Below, in pieces: positions 50,986-59,601 of a stretch of DNA of 64,000 bases. The notes beneath the pieces are model-generated. The model searched no databases. It was not told the origin of the DNA and saw only the letters and a program-made list of their open reading frames with translations. The number at the start of each line of letters is the position of its first letter. Position 1 is the stretch's first letter. Origin of the DNA: Agromyces sp. Root81 (GTDB lineage Bacteria > Actinomycetota > Actinomycetes > Actinomycetales > Microbacteriaceae); contig NZ_LMIR01000002.1 in assembly GCF_001429165.1 (NCBI RefSeq), positions 1,104,662 to 1,168,661 of the forward strand, given 5' to 3'. The position numbers and the translations under genes are program-made.

Positions 50986-51783
50986 ATGTCACGACGTGAA
51001 GAAGTCGAGTGCTGGCTGACCGACATGGACGGCGTGCTCGTGCACGAGAACCACGCGCTGCCGGGCGCAGCCGAGCTGCTGCAGCAGTGGGAGGACGCCG
51101 GCACGCCCTACCTCGTGCTCACGAACAACTCGATCTTCACCGCGCGCGACCTCTCCGCACGCCTCCGCTCGTCGGGCCTCAACGTGCCCGAGGACCGCAT
51201 CTGGACGAGCGCCCTCGCGACGGCCGACTTCTTGAAGTCGCAGCTGCCGGGCGGCACCGCGTTCGTGATCGGCGAGGCCGGCATCCTCACGGCGCTCCAC
51301 GACGCCGGGTTCGTGATGACCGAGACCGCGCCCGACTTCGTCGTCGTCGGCGAGACCCGCAACTACTCGTTCGAGGCGATCACGAAGGCGATCCGCCTGA
51401 TCGGCAACGGCGCCCGATTCATCGTGACCAACCCCGACGCCACCGGCCCTTCGGCCGACGGCCCCCTGCCCGCGACGGGCGCGATCGCAGCGCTCATCAC
51501 GAAGGCCACGGGCAAGGAGCCCTACGTGGTCGGCAAGCCGAACCCGATGATGTTCCGCTCGGCGCTCAACAAGATCGGGGCGCACTCCGAGAACACCGCG
51601 ATGATCGGCGACCGCATGGACACCGACATCGTCGCGGGCATCGAGGCGGGCCTGCACACGATCCTCGTGCTGACCGGCATCAGCGACCAGGCCGAGATCG
51701 AGAAGTACCCGTTCCGGCCCGACGAGATCCTCGGGGGCGTGGCCGACCTCCTCGTGAAGACCCCGGTCGAGACCGAGCTCTAG
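50986..51783 (+). CDS. HAD-IIA (NagD-type) sugar/nucleotide phosphatase
   Basis: A 265-residue class IIA HAD hydrolase. Motif I DMDGVLVH has nucleophile Asp13 and acid Asp15, motif II is LVLTNNS, Lys180 lies in VVGKPNPMMF and motif IV is MIGDRMDTDI. The cap domain inserted between motifs II and III is of the NagD type. It dephosphorylates small sugar phosphates or nucleotides; the exact substrate is unknown. It has a leaderless-type promoter and seems single. Confidence 0.9.
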   Translation: MSRREEVECWLTDMDGVLVHENHALPGAAELLQQWEDAGTPYLVLTNNSIFTARDLSARLRSSGLNVPEDRIWTSALATADFLKSQLPGGTAFVIGEAGILTALHDAGFVMTETAPDFVVVGETRNYSFEAITKAIRLIGNGARFIVTNPDATGPSADGPLPATGAIAALITKATGKEPYVVGKPNPMMFRSALNKIGAHSENTAMIGDRMDTDIVAGIEAGLHTILVLTGISDQAEIEKYPFRPDEILGGVADLLVKTPVETEL

Positions 51784-51829
51784 GGTTGCGATCAGCCTCC
51801 AGGACCGTGCCCGAGACGAGGAGATCATC

Positions 51830-52351
51830 ATGATCGAGCTGACCGACATCGACTACGACGACGACGGCGAACTCGTCGCCGCGGCCGTGCTGCCGGGCGA
51901 GCGTCACGTCGCCGTGCTGTTCGCGGGCGACGACGAGCCCGTCGAACAGGCCGAGATGCGCGCCATCGCCGAGCGGGCGCTCAGCCGACCGACCGCCGAC
52001 GACCTCTCGCGCATCGACGACGAGGTCGTGCACGAGCTCACCGACTCGGCCTACGAGGGCACCGGTCATGCGGTCACGGCCGACGACTACGACCTCCTCG
52101 CGCGGGAACTCGAGCTACAGGGCGTCATCGTCACCGCCGACGCCACGCTCGTGCTCATCTACGAGGCGCCGAGCCAGTACCCCGACATGGTCGTGTACTG
52201 CCAGCTCGACGAGCAGCTCGCGATCGACGACCTGAGCGTCGCGGAGGCCGACGGGGACGACGACGCCGACGGGGCCGAGACCGTCGAGTTCGATTCCGTC
52301 GAGGCGCTCCTCGACTCCATCAGCGCCGAACCGCCACGCGACGCCGACTAG
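51830..52351 (+). CDS. Acidic hypothetical protein, 173 aa
   Basis: A strongly acidic protein (IELTDIDYDDDGELVAAAVLPGE... to SAEPPRDAD). The first 130 residues look folded with alternating strands and helices. The last 40 are an Asp/Glu tail. No family is recognised. CGAGGAGAT lies before the ATG. It follows the phosphatase by 46 nt and may share its transcript. The ~250 bp after it, up to 52599, show no gene; a GAGCCC/GGGCTC hairpin at about 52388-52401 may be a terminator. Confidence 0.7.
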   Translation: MIELTDIDYDDDGELVAAAVLPGERHVAVLFAGDDEPVEQAEMRAIAERALSRPTADDLSRIDDEVVHELTDSAYEGTGHAVTADDYDLLARELELQGVIVTADATLVLIYEAPSQYPDMVVYCQLDEQLAIDDLSVAEADGDDDADGAETVEFDSVEALLDSISAEPPRDAD

Positions 52352-52599
52352 ACGATCTCGGGCTCCGCCCGACGCTTCACCTCAGGCCGAGCCCCGGGCT
52401 CGCCCGCGAACCCGGATGCCTCAGTGCCTGCCCTGATCAGAACTCCCGGGCGAACCCCGACGCAGAGCGCCGGCCGCGTCCGTAGCGTCGCACGGGTTGC
52501 GTCCGGCTCTCCACAGAGAACGACCGGTTCCCCTGCACAGCGAGCACCGCCCGGCGACCCCGGGCCCGTTGACCCTACTCGACGAATGCGGCTCGACCC

Positions 52600-53493
52600 A
52601 TGCGAACCTCCCGAACGACTCTCCGCCGTGCCCTGCTCGGGTTCGGCGTGCTCCTCATCGCCTCGACCTCGGTCCAGGTGTCGGCCGTCATCTCGCACGG
52701 CATGTTCGATCGACTGGGCCCGCTCGGCGTGAGCGGGCTGCGCTTCGCGATCGCGGCGGTGCTCGCCGCCGCAGTCATCCGCCCGCGACTGGCCGGCAGG
52801 ACTCGGGCCGAATGGCTCGCCCTCCTCGCCTACGGCACCTCGATCGCGGCGATGAACGTGTGCTTCCACGTGGCGCTCGAGTTCGTGCCGCTCGGGGTCG
52901 CGATCACCGTCGAGTTCCTCGGCCCCTTCCTTCTGGCCGCCCTCGGGGTGCGGCGGCTGCGCCTCGTCGTCTTCCCGCTGCTCGGCCTCGGCGGAGTCGC
53001 CCTCATCGCCCGCCCGACGCCCGACGTGAACCCGATCGGCCTGATCGCCGCCGGCGTGGCGGGCGTCTCGCTCGCCTCGTACACACTGCTCGCCGAGCGC
53101 ATCGGGCGCACCACGCCCGCCGATCGTCCGCGTTCCAACCCGCTGCACGACCTCACGATCGCCGTCGTCGTGGCTGCGGTGCTCACGGCGCCGTTCGGCG
53201 TCGCCGCGCTGCCCTCGGTCGAGACGGGCGATCTCGCACCGCTCGGCGTCGCCGCGGTCCTCGGCGTCCTGATCGCGTTCGGTTGCGACATGCTCGCAGT
53301 GCGGCTGACCTCCGCCCGCACGGTCGCCGTGCTGTTCTCCTTCGACCCGGCCCTCGCCGCGATCATCGGCATGCTGCTGCTCGGCCAGCTCCTCGATCCG
53401 CTCACCATCGCGGGCATCGTGCTGGTCTGCGTGGCCGGAGCCGCGACGATCCATCTCGCGAGCTCCGTGCAGCGGCCGGCAGCCGACGGCTGA
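52600..53493 (+). CDS. EamA/RhtA-type exporter
   Basis: A 297-residue DMT transporter with ten hydrophobic segments in two EamA halves (GFGVLLIASTSVQVSAVISH and GLIAAGVAGVSLASYTLLAERIG). The pattern is closest to RhtA threonine/homoserine exporters. A tandem 22-bp repeat encloses its stop codon. TTGACC lies 31 nt upstream, but I see no good -10. Confidence 0.9.
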   Translation: MRTSRTTLRRALLGFGVLLIASTSVQVSAVISHGMFDRLGPLGVSGLRFAIAAVLAAAVIRPRLAGRTRAEWLALLAYGTSIAAMNVCFHVALEFVPLGVAITVEFLGPFLLAALGVRRLRLVVFPLLGLGGVALIARPTPDVNPIGLIAAGVAGVSLASYTLLAERIGRTTPADRPRSNPLHDLTIAVVVAAVLTAPFGVAALPSVETGDLAPLGVAAVLGVLIAFGCDMLAVRLTSARTVAVLFSFDPALAAIIGMLLLGQLLDPLTIAGIVLVCVAGAATIHLASSVQRPAADG

Positions 53494-53520
53494 CCCATCG
53501 GCAGCCGACGGCTGACCCAT
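53477..53520 (+). repeat. Tandem 22-bp direct repeat across the eamA stop codon
   Basis: The 22-mer starting CGGCAGCCGACGG and ending TGACCCAT occurs at 53477-53498 and again at 53499-53520, with a further CGGC. The TGA in the first copy is the stop of the transporter gene; the second copy carries the same TGA. Confidence 0.85.
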
Positions 53521-53561
53521 CGGCGCTTGCCGCCGGGGCCGAACGGCGACACACTCGAGGC

Positions 53562-53996
53562 ATGGACGACGAAACCGATGAACGTCCCCCGACCACGCAC
53601 CTGTCGGAGGACGAATGCTGGCAGCGCATCGCCGATGCGCCGTACGGTCGTATCGCGGCGACCGCAGCGGGACAGATCGACATCTTCCCGGTCAACCACG
53701 CGGTCGACGGTCGCACGATCGTGTTCCGCACTGCTCCAGGCACGAAGCTGCTCGAGTTGACGATCCACGGCTCGGTGGCGTTCGAGGTCGACGGCGCGAG
53801 CGCGACGGAGGCGTTCAGCGTCGTGGTCAAGGGCGTCGCAGCGGAGTTCGACCATCAGGGCGAGGTCGCCGCGGCGGAACGGCTCGGCATCACCCCGTGG
53901 GCGCCGGAGCCGAAGGATCGCTGGGTGCGGATCACACCGACCGAAGTGCACGGCCGCGCCTTCGAGCGGCCCCGGTCGGTGGGATCCGCCGGCTGA
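53562..53996 (+). CDS. Pyridoxamine 5'-phosphate oxidase-like flavin-fold protein
   Basis: A 144-residue protein with the split-barrel fold: LSEDECWQRIADAPYGRIAATAAGQIDIFPVNHAVDGRTIVFRTAPGTKLLEL, where FPVNHAVDG and FRTAPG are typical FMN/F420-binding strands of the PNPOx-like family. Probably a flavin- or F420-dependent reductase or a nitroimidazole-reductase-like protein. The ATG at 53562 gives the standard length. Confidence 0.88.
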   Translation: MDDETDERPPTTHLSEDECWQRIADAPYGRIAATAAGQIDIFPVNHAVDGRTIVFRTAPGTKLLELTIHGSVAFEVDGASATEAFSVVVKGVAAEFDHQGEVAAAERLGITPWAPEPKDRWVRITPTEVHGRAFERPRSVGSAG

Positions 53997-54055
53997 GGGC
54001 TACGGCATCTGCTCGTCAGTCGCGGCGGTCGCGCTCAGCTCGGTCGCGCTCGGCT

Positions 54056-54235
54056 TCAGAAGCCCGACCAGAAGCGGCCCTGCTCCTTGCCGCGCTCGAC
54101 GTCGATCATCGCGTCGGCGGCCTCCCGGTCGGCGCCGCGTCGTTTCTCGGAGTGCCGCCGCAGCGAGAACACCCACTGCGTCACGCCCCACAGCACGGCG
54201 ATGCCGACGATGCCCAGCCAGAAGGTCCAGTCCAC
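54056..54235 (-). CDS. Small single-helix membrane protein, 59 aa
   Basis: A 59-codon ORF beginning VDWTFWLGIVGIAVLWGVTQ and ending KEQGRFWSGF. It has one N-terminal membrane helix followed by a charged cytoplasmic tail (SLRRHSEKRRGADREAADAM). GAAGGGGA lies 7 nt before the GTG at 54235. The next gene upstream encodes a protein of the same design, so the ORF is credible despite its size. No family recognised. Confidence 0.75.
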   Translation of the reverse strand: MDWTFWLGIVGIAVLWGVTQWVFSLRRHSEKRRGADREAADAMIDVERGKEQGRFWSGF

Positions 54236-54268
54236 GGTCGTCCCCTTCTCGATGCCTCAGACGATACC

Positions 54269-54454
54269 TCAGACGATCCATCCGCCGTCGCGACGGCCCT
54301 GATCCTTGAGACGTTCGGCTTCGGCCTTCGCCGCGTCGCCGTCGGGCTGGGCGCCGAGCCGCTTGCCGGTGACCCGGAGGATCACGATGGCGAGCACCGA
54401 CGCCGCGGCGACCACGATGATGACGACGATCCCGATCCAGACGGCCGAGTCCAT
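54269..54454 (-). CDS. Small single-helix membrane protein, 61 aa
   Basis: A 61-residue protein with an N-terminal helix (MDSAVWIGIVVIIVVAAASV) and a charged tail (KAEAERLKDQGRRDGGWIV). GGAGGGGGAA lies 4 nt before the ATG. It is followed 33 nt later by a second gene of the same layout (54056). Function unknown; such tiny proteins often attach to membrane complexes. Confidence 0.8.
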   Translation of the reverse strand: MDSAVWIGIVVIIVVAAASVLAIVILRVTGKRLGAQPDGDAAKAEAERLKDQGRRDGGWIV

Positions 54455-54531
54455 GGCTTCCCCCTCCCGATACCGGTCACCCTACGCACCGTCGGAAGCG
54501 CCGGTCAGGCGATTCCGGACGTTCGGCCGGG

Positions 54532-55464
54532 CTACGCGAGCCGGGCGACGGATGCCGCGACGCCCGCCCAGAACCGGTCGACGTCGAGGCCGACCGCGAC
54601 CCACGCGTTGGGCTCCCGCCCGAGCATGCCGTCGAGGTCGACGCTCGTCGCGCCGGCGGTCTCGATGCCGAGGAGCTCGACGTCGAGGCGGGTCCGGCGC
54701 ACCTCGACGCACCCGGGGTCGGCGAGCACCGCGACGGCGACGGGGTCGTGCAGCGGCCCGTCGGGCATGCCGAAGACCTCGTCGTTCATGCGGCAGAAGA
54801 AGTCGAAGAGCTCCGCGCCGAAGTCCGCCGTGGCGGTGCCGAGCGACGCGATCTGCTCGCGCACGCCGGAGGTGACGAGCGCGAGGTGCGTGACGTTCAG
54901 GCCGACCATCGTGAACCGCACGCCGCTCCGTACGACGAGGTCGAGCGCCTCGGGGTCGACGAGGGCGTTGAACTCGGCGTACGGCGTCGCGTTGCCGCGC
55001 TCGGTCGATCCGCCCATCCAGACGATCTCGCGGATGCGGCCGGCGAGCTCGGGCCGATCGCGCAGCAGGATCGCGACGTTGGTGATCGGCCCCGTCGCGA
55101 TGATCGCGACGGGCTCCGCCGACGCCGTGAGGGCGTCGGCGATGAGCTCGGTCGCCGAGCGCGGATCGAGCGGTACGGTCGGTTCGGGCAGTTCGGGGCC
55201 GCCGAGTCCGTTCTCGCCGTGGATCCACTCGGCGGTCTGCAGCGGTCGCACGAGCGGGCGGGCAGCACCGGCCGCGACCGGCACGCCGGTCACCCCGGCG
55301 ACCGACAGCGCGATCCGGGCGTTGCGGGTCGTGTGCTCGAGCGGCACGTTGCCGCCGACGGTCGTGACGGCGACGAGGTCGAGCGCCGGATGCCCCGCGG
55401 CGAGCCACAACGCGAAGACGTCGTCGTGCCCGGGGTCGCAGTCGATGATCACGGGGATGGGCAT
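54532..55464 (-). CDS. Inosine-uridine-preferring nucleoside hydrolase
   Basis: A 310-residue nucleoside hydrolase. The calcium-binding DCDPGHDD is at 8-15, TTVGGNVPLEHTTRNA near 34-49 binds ribose, and IATGPITNVAILL near 120-132 and the active-site His of HDPVAVA near 238-244 follow. It splits nucleosides into base and ribose. It lies directly after ribokinase in the operon, which would phosphorylate the ribose, giving a simple salvage route. Confidence 0.94.
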   Translation of the reverse strand: MPIPVIIDCDPGHDDVFALWLAAGHPALDLVAVTTVGGNVPLEHTTRNARIALSVAGVTGVPVAAGAARPLVRPLQTAEWIHGENGLGGPELPEPTVPLDPRSATELIADALTASAEPVAIIATGPITNVAILLRDRPELAGRIREIVWMGGSTERGNATPYAEFNALVDPEALDLVVRSGVRFTMVGLNVTHLALVTSGVREQIASLGTATADFGAELFDFFCRMNDEVFGMPDGPLHDPVAVAVLADPGCVEVRRTRLDVELLGIETAGATSVDLDGMLGREPNAWVAVGLDVDRFWAGVAASVARLA

Positions 55465-55542
55465 GCGGGTCTCGTTCTCTCGTCGGGTCGGCAGGCGGTC
55501 GGAGGTAACCGGCTCAGGGGGGTGCGCGGCTTGCGCGGCCGC

Positions 55543-56508
55543 TCAGTCGGCGACGCCGGCCTCCGCGAGCACGACGGCGCGCGGCGAATAGGAGTCGACC
55601 GTGCCGCGCACCTGCACCGCGAGGGCACCGGCGGCGACCGCGATGGCGAGGGCCTCCGGCAGTGGCCGTCCCTCGGCGATGCACGCCGCGAGTGTGCCGG
55701 TGAACCCGTCGCCGGCTCCGGTCGTGTCGACCGCGGTCACCTGCGGCGCGGCCACGACCCACGAGCCCCTGGCGTCGGCGGCGACGGCACCGGCCGCGCC
55801 GAGCGTCACGACCACCGAGCGGGCGATGCCGCCGGCAGCGGATGCCGCGAGGGCGCGCCACTCGTCGAGGGTGGTGCCGGCCGGGGCATCCGTGCCGATG
55901 CCGACCGCCCGCGCCTCGTGCTCGTTCAGCACGAGCGGGTCGGCGGCGCCGAGCGTGGCGGCGGAGACCGGTGCCGGCGGCGCGAGGTTCAGCACGAAGC
56001 GGGTGCCGAGTTCCGTCGCGACGGCCGCGAGGCGATCGATGGTGGCCGCCGGGAGCTCGCCCTGCGTGAGCACCACGGTCGCGGCGGCGACCCGCTCGCG
56101 CGCCGCGTCGACGACGGCCGGGGTGAGCGCGAGGTTCGCGCCGCCGGTGACGATCACGGTGTTCTCGCCCGAGTCGGCGACGGTGATCTGGGCGACGCCG
56201 GTCGGGGCATCCGGACTGCGCTGGATCGCGTCGGTCGGCAGGCCCAGGCGTTCGAGGGTGTCGCACGCGAACGCGCCGCTCGCGTCGTCGCCGATGCAGG
56301 CGACGAACTCGACCGGAACGCCGGCGACGTGCGCCGCGACCGCCTGGTTCGCGCCCTTGCCGCCGAGCGCCACCTGGAATCCATGCGCGCGGATCGTCTC
56401 GCCCGGCGTCGGGAACGCGGCGACGTAGCTCGTCGAGTCGACGTTCAGCGAGCCGATGACGACGACCCGGCCGCGCGAGTCGCCGGCGCCGTCGTCATCC
56501 GGGGCCAT
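55543..56508 (-). CDS. rbsK: Ribokinase
   Basis: A 321-residue PfkB-family sugar kinase. GSLNVDSTSYVAAFPTPGETI opens the fold, GGKGANQAVAA is at 49-59 and the C-terminal VDTTGAGDGFTGTL holds the catalytic Asp near 268. The wording is that of ribokinase. It phosphorylates ribose to ribose-5-phosphate. The nucleoside hydrolase gene follows 78 nt later, suggesting nucleoside salvage. The first 13 residues are an acidic tail and the start may lie a little later. Confidence 0.94.
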   Translation of the reverse strand: MAPDDDGAGDSRGRVVVIGSLNVDSTSYVAAFPTPGETIRAHGFQVALGGKGANQAVAAHVAGVPVEFVACIGDDASGAFACDTLERLGLPTDAIQRSPDAPTGVAQITVADSGENTVIVTGGANLALTPAVVDAARERVAAATVVLTQGELPAATIDRLAAVATELGTRFVLNLAPPAPVSAATLGAADPLVLNEHEARAVGIGTDAPAGTTLDEWRALAASAAGGIARSVVVTLGAAGAVAADARGSWVVAAPQVTAVDTTGAGDGFTGTLAACIAEGRPLPEALAIAVAAGALAVQVRGTVDSYSPRAVVLAEAGVAD

Positions 56509-56511
56509 GTG

Positions 56512-59500
56512 TCAGACCGTCGGGCCGGGGCCGTTGATCGCCGCGGTCAGCGGCTCGCCGCCGGCGCGATTCGCGAAACAGTAGTAGTTGCGCTGGCCGT
56601 CGGCCCACTGCTCCTCGGTGACGGGGAAGCTACCCTGCACCTGCAGGTCGGGGATGCCCGCCACGAGTGCGGGGTCGAAGACGCCGACGGCCCGGCACAA
56701 CGCCGGCATCTGCTCGGCGAGGGCGGCCTCACCCGGGAAGGGCGCCGCCTCATCGCCCGGCAGCGTGCCGCGATACACGAGCTGGGCGGCATGCGGCGCC
56801 GCGCAGTCGACGACGGTGAACTCCTCGGCCCAGACCGAGTCGAACGGGTCGATGCACTCGCCGCCGAACAGGGTGTTCCACGCGTGCACGCCGGCGGGCT
56901 GCGGCGCGGTCGGTTCGACGACCGGCGTTTCGGAGGAGCTCGCGGACGGGCCTCCGCTCGCCTGCGCCCCTCCCCCGCCGGAGAGCTGGGTGCCGAGGTA
57001 GTAGAGCCCTGCGAGCACGAGCAGCACGACGAGTCCGCCGGCGACCCAGATCAGCGTGCGCTTGGTGCGCTTGTCGCTCGCCGGGGTCTTGGGTGCTCCC
57101 CCGCCTGCCCCGCCGGTGCCGCCGGGGCCGCGACCTGACCCGCCGTTGCCACCCGCGCCGCCGTTGCCTCCGGCGCCGCCGGCGCGCTGCGGACCGATGC
57201 CGCCGTTCGCCGGGCCGGTGATCGGCGTGGTCGCGAAGCCGCCTGCCGCCGGCGAATCGGCCGGGGCGGCGAACGGGTCGTTCGCTGCACGCCGGCCGCC
57301 GAACGGGTCGTTTCCGGTCGACGTGGCGGCGGAGCCCCCGAAGAGCGCGCTCAGCGAATCGTCATCGGATGCCTCGAACGGCTCCGGCCGCACCGACGTC
57401 GCGTCGGCGAGTTCATCGCTGCTGAACGGCGCGGTGTCACCGGGGAACGACCACTCGGGCTCGACGCCGGCGGGCTCGGGCTCGACGCCGGCGGGCGCGA
57501 GCTCTGGCCCATCGCGCCGGTCGTCGGTGTCGTCGAAGCTACCGGCCGGCACTGATGCCCCGGCTGCCGCCTCCGCCAGGAAGGCGGTCGCGACCGCCTC
57601 AGGGCTGTCTTTGGGGTCGGTCGCCGTCGGGTCGGGCGTCAGGTTCCAGAAGTATCCGGTCTCGGCCATCTCGCGTGCAATCGACGAGTCGTCGTCATCG
57701 ACATCGGGTTCGAGGTCGGCGGTGCCACGGCCGAAGAACCGGCCGCGGATGCCCGATGCCTCGCGGTCGTCGTCTGCCGCGGGTCGATCGTCGGCGTCGT
57801 CGTCGGCGTCATCCGCCTCGCCGTCGAAACCGAGCCCGAGTGCGTCGAGACCCGACGAGACGGGCGCCGTCGGCGGGTTCGCGGCGGAACCACCGGATCC
57901 AGCGCCGGCCGCAGGCGGTACGGCGCCGCGGTCCCGCGGAGCGGCGCCGCCGAGCGAGGCGAGCAGGTCGTCGACGGGGGCCGGAGGCTCGCGTGTGGGA
58001 TCGTCGTCGCCACCGGAGGCCGAGGCGAAGGCGGGGAACGGCGTGGTGTTGAACGCACTCGCCTCGCGCACGGGAGCACCGATCGTCGCGTTCTCCTGCT
58101 CGCGGGCGCTGCCGCGAACCTCGAGGAACGGGAAGCCGCTGCGGGCATCGGGCTCGGCTTCGGCCGGGGCGGTGCGCTCCGGCTCCTGCCGGGGTGTCGC
58201 GGGCGCAGCTTGCTGCACCGGTACGGCGCGCGTCTCGGTGAGGGCGGCGAACGGGTCGGTGGTGTCGGCGGCGAACGCGGCGAACCGGTCGCGCTCGGCA
58301 CGTGGCGGGGCCTCCGGCTCCGCGGGCAGGGCGGGCGCGACCGTGGGGATCGATGCGGCCGGAGCAGGCGGAGCGGCTGGAGCGGGCTGCGCGGCCGGAG
58401 CGGACTGCTGGAACGCGGGCTGCTCGGGCTCGTTGAGTGCGGCCCACAGCTCGTCGTCGAACGGTGCGGCCGCGGGTGCCGGAGCGGGAGTGCGCGGGCG
58501 ACGATCGTCCCAACCGGCAGGAGCGGCGGGCGGCGCGGTCGGATGCACCGGCACGACCGGTTCCGCTGCTGCGACCGGCTCGGCCGGAGTCGGTGCCGGA
58601 GTCGGAACCGGAGTGAAGGACTGACGCGCAACGGGCGGCGGGGCGAATCCGGCGAACGGCGATTCGGCGGCCGGCGCTACGGGCGGGGCCGGGGGCGCAG
58701 CGGGCGGGGCGACCGGCGCAGCGGGCGGGGCCGCCTGAGCAGCCGGCGGGGCCGCGGCGGGCGCCACTGGCGCAGCGGATGCTCCGTCGCCGGCGCTCGA
58801 CGGTTCGGAGAGGCTGCGGAACGCCGCCCGGATCGCGTCCTCCGACTCGAGCTCGTTCGCATCCCAGGTGAGTGCGAACGGCGCGGTCGGCGTCACCGGG
58901 CCGGGAGGAGTCGCGAGCGCAGCGGGCTGGGCCATGGTCGGAGGCAGCTGCGCGGGCGTTTGCGGCGGGAGGGGAGCCGGCGCGGCAGATTGCCATGCGG
59001 CGGCGGGCACCGCGGGAGCGGCGGGAACCACTGGTGCAGCGGGCGGCCACGCAGCGGCGGCGGCCGGTGCGGCCGGTGCAGCGGCGGCAGCAGGTGCGAC
59101 CGGTGCGGCGGGCGGCCAGGCCGGGGCAGCGGGCGGCGCGGCCGGAGCGGTCGGCGGCATCGTGCCGACCGGCGGCTCGACCTCGGTCAGGTAGACGGGA
59201 GCGGCGGCCGGCGGTTGGGGCTGGCTGACGGCGAACGGCGGGGTCCACGTCGGCAATGCGCCCGGCGCTCCAGGCGCAGGGGCTGCGGGTGCGGGCGGCA
59301 TCGGGGCGGCCGGCGACTGCGCGGCCGGCGATCCGACGACGGGGAGCGCGCGGGTTGCGGCATCCGGTTCAGGGGCAGGCGCTTCGGAGAACCAGTCGAG
59401 CACTTCTTCACGGCGCGGAGCCGGAGTGCGCGGCGCAGCGGGCGATGCCGGAGCGATCCGCTGCACCGGCTGAGCCGGCGATGCCACGGGGGGTGCGACG

Positions 59501-59601
59501 GGCGGCGGCTGGACATCGCGGCGCGACACATCGCCGCCCGCCAACTGGGCGAGCAGCCAATCGGCTCCGTCGCCTCCCAGGCCCTGCCCGTCGCCGCTCA
59601 T
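56512..59601 (-). CDS. Large Pro/Ala-rich membrane protein with septum-formation domain
   Basis: A 1029-residue protein. Residues ~20-830 are a low-complexity cytoplasmic region very rich in Pro, Ala, Glu and Asp, with a Gly-rich stretch just before the membrane. One membrane helix lies at about 847-867 (LIWVAGGLVVLLVLAGLYYLG). The outside C-terminal ~140 residues read WNTLFGGECIDPFDSVWAEEFTVVDCAAPHAAQLVYRGTL, the septum-formation domain (PF13845) with its Cys pair. It starts at 59601, sharing a base with the pyrE stop (TGATG). Possibly a division- or envelope-associated scaffold. The frame is open throughout and the composition stays regular, so it appears intact. Confidence 0.88.
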   Translation of the reverse strand: MSGDGQGLGGDGADWLLAQLAGGDVSRRDVQPPPVAPPVASPAQPVQRIAPASPAAPRTPAPRREEVLDWFSEAPAPEPDAATRALPVVGSPAAQSPAAPMPPAPAAPAPGAPGALPTWTPPFAVSQPQPPAAAPVYLTEVEPPVGTMPPTAPAAPPAAPAWPPAAPVAPAAAAAPAAPAAAAAWPPAAPVVPAAPAVPAAAWQSAAPAPLPPQTPAQLPPTMAQPAALATPPGPVTPTAPFALTWDANELESEDAIRAAFRSLSEPSSAGDGASAAPVAPAAAPPAAQAAPPAAPVAPPAAPPAPPVAPAAESPFAGFAPPPVARQSFTPVPTPAPTPAEPVAAAEPVVPVHPTAPPAAPAGWDDRRPRTPAPAPAAAPFDDELWAALNEPEQPAFQQSAPAAQPAPAAPPAPAASIPTVAPALPAEPEAPPRAERDRFAAFAADTTDPFAALTETRAVPVQQAAPATPRQEPERTAPAEAEPDARSGFPFLEVRGSAREQENATIGAPVREASAFNTTPFPAFASASGGDDDPTREPPAPVDDLLASLGGAAPRDRGAVPPAAGAGSGGSAANPPTAPVSSGLDALGLGFDGEADDADDDADDRPAADDDREASGIRGRFFGRGTADLEPDVDDDDSSIAREMAETGYFWNLTPDPTATDPKDSPEAVATAFLAEAAAGASVPAGSFDDTDDRRDGPELAPAGVEPEPAGVEPEWSFPGDTAPFSSDELADATSVRPEPFEASDDDSLSALFGGSAATSTGNDPFGGRRAANDPFAAPADSPAAGGFATTPITGPANGGIGPQRAGGAGGNGGAGGNGGSGRGPGGTGGAGGGAPKTPASDKRTKRTLIWVAGGLVVLLVLAGLYYLGTQLSGGGGAQASGGPSASSSETPVVEPTAPQPAGVHAWNTLFGGECIDPFDSVWAEEFTVVDCAAPHAAQLVYRGTLPGDEAAPFPGEAALAEQMPALCRAVGVFDPALVAGIPDLQVQGSFPVTEEQWADGQRNYYCFANRAGGEPLTAAINGPGPTV

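Noticed and set aside
47825..50992. 1055-codon minus-strand ORF opposite the TPR gene
   Set aside because: It is the antisense of a GC-rich repeat protein. Long mirror frames arise when third positions are nearly all G or C. The product has no recognisable domain.
54000..54281. 93-codon minus-strand ORF
   Set aside because: It is an out-of-phase reading over the small membrane protein gene at 54056-54235, which has a ribosome site and a membrane helix.
58868..59194. Ala/Gly-rich plus-strand ORF opposite the septum-formation-domain gene
   Set aside because: The low-complexity composition is the complement of the Pro/Ala repeats on the minus strand.
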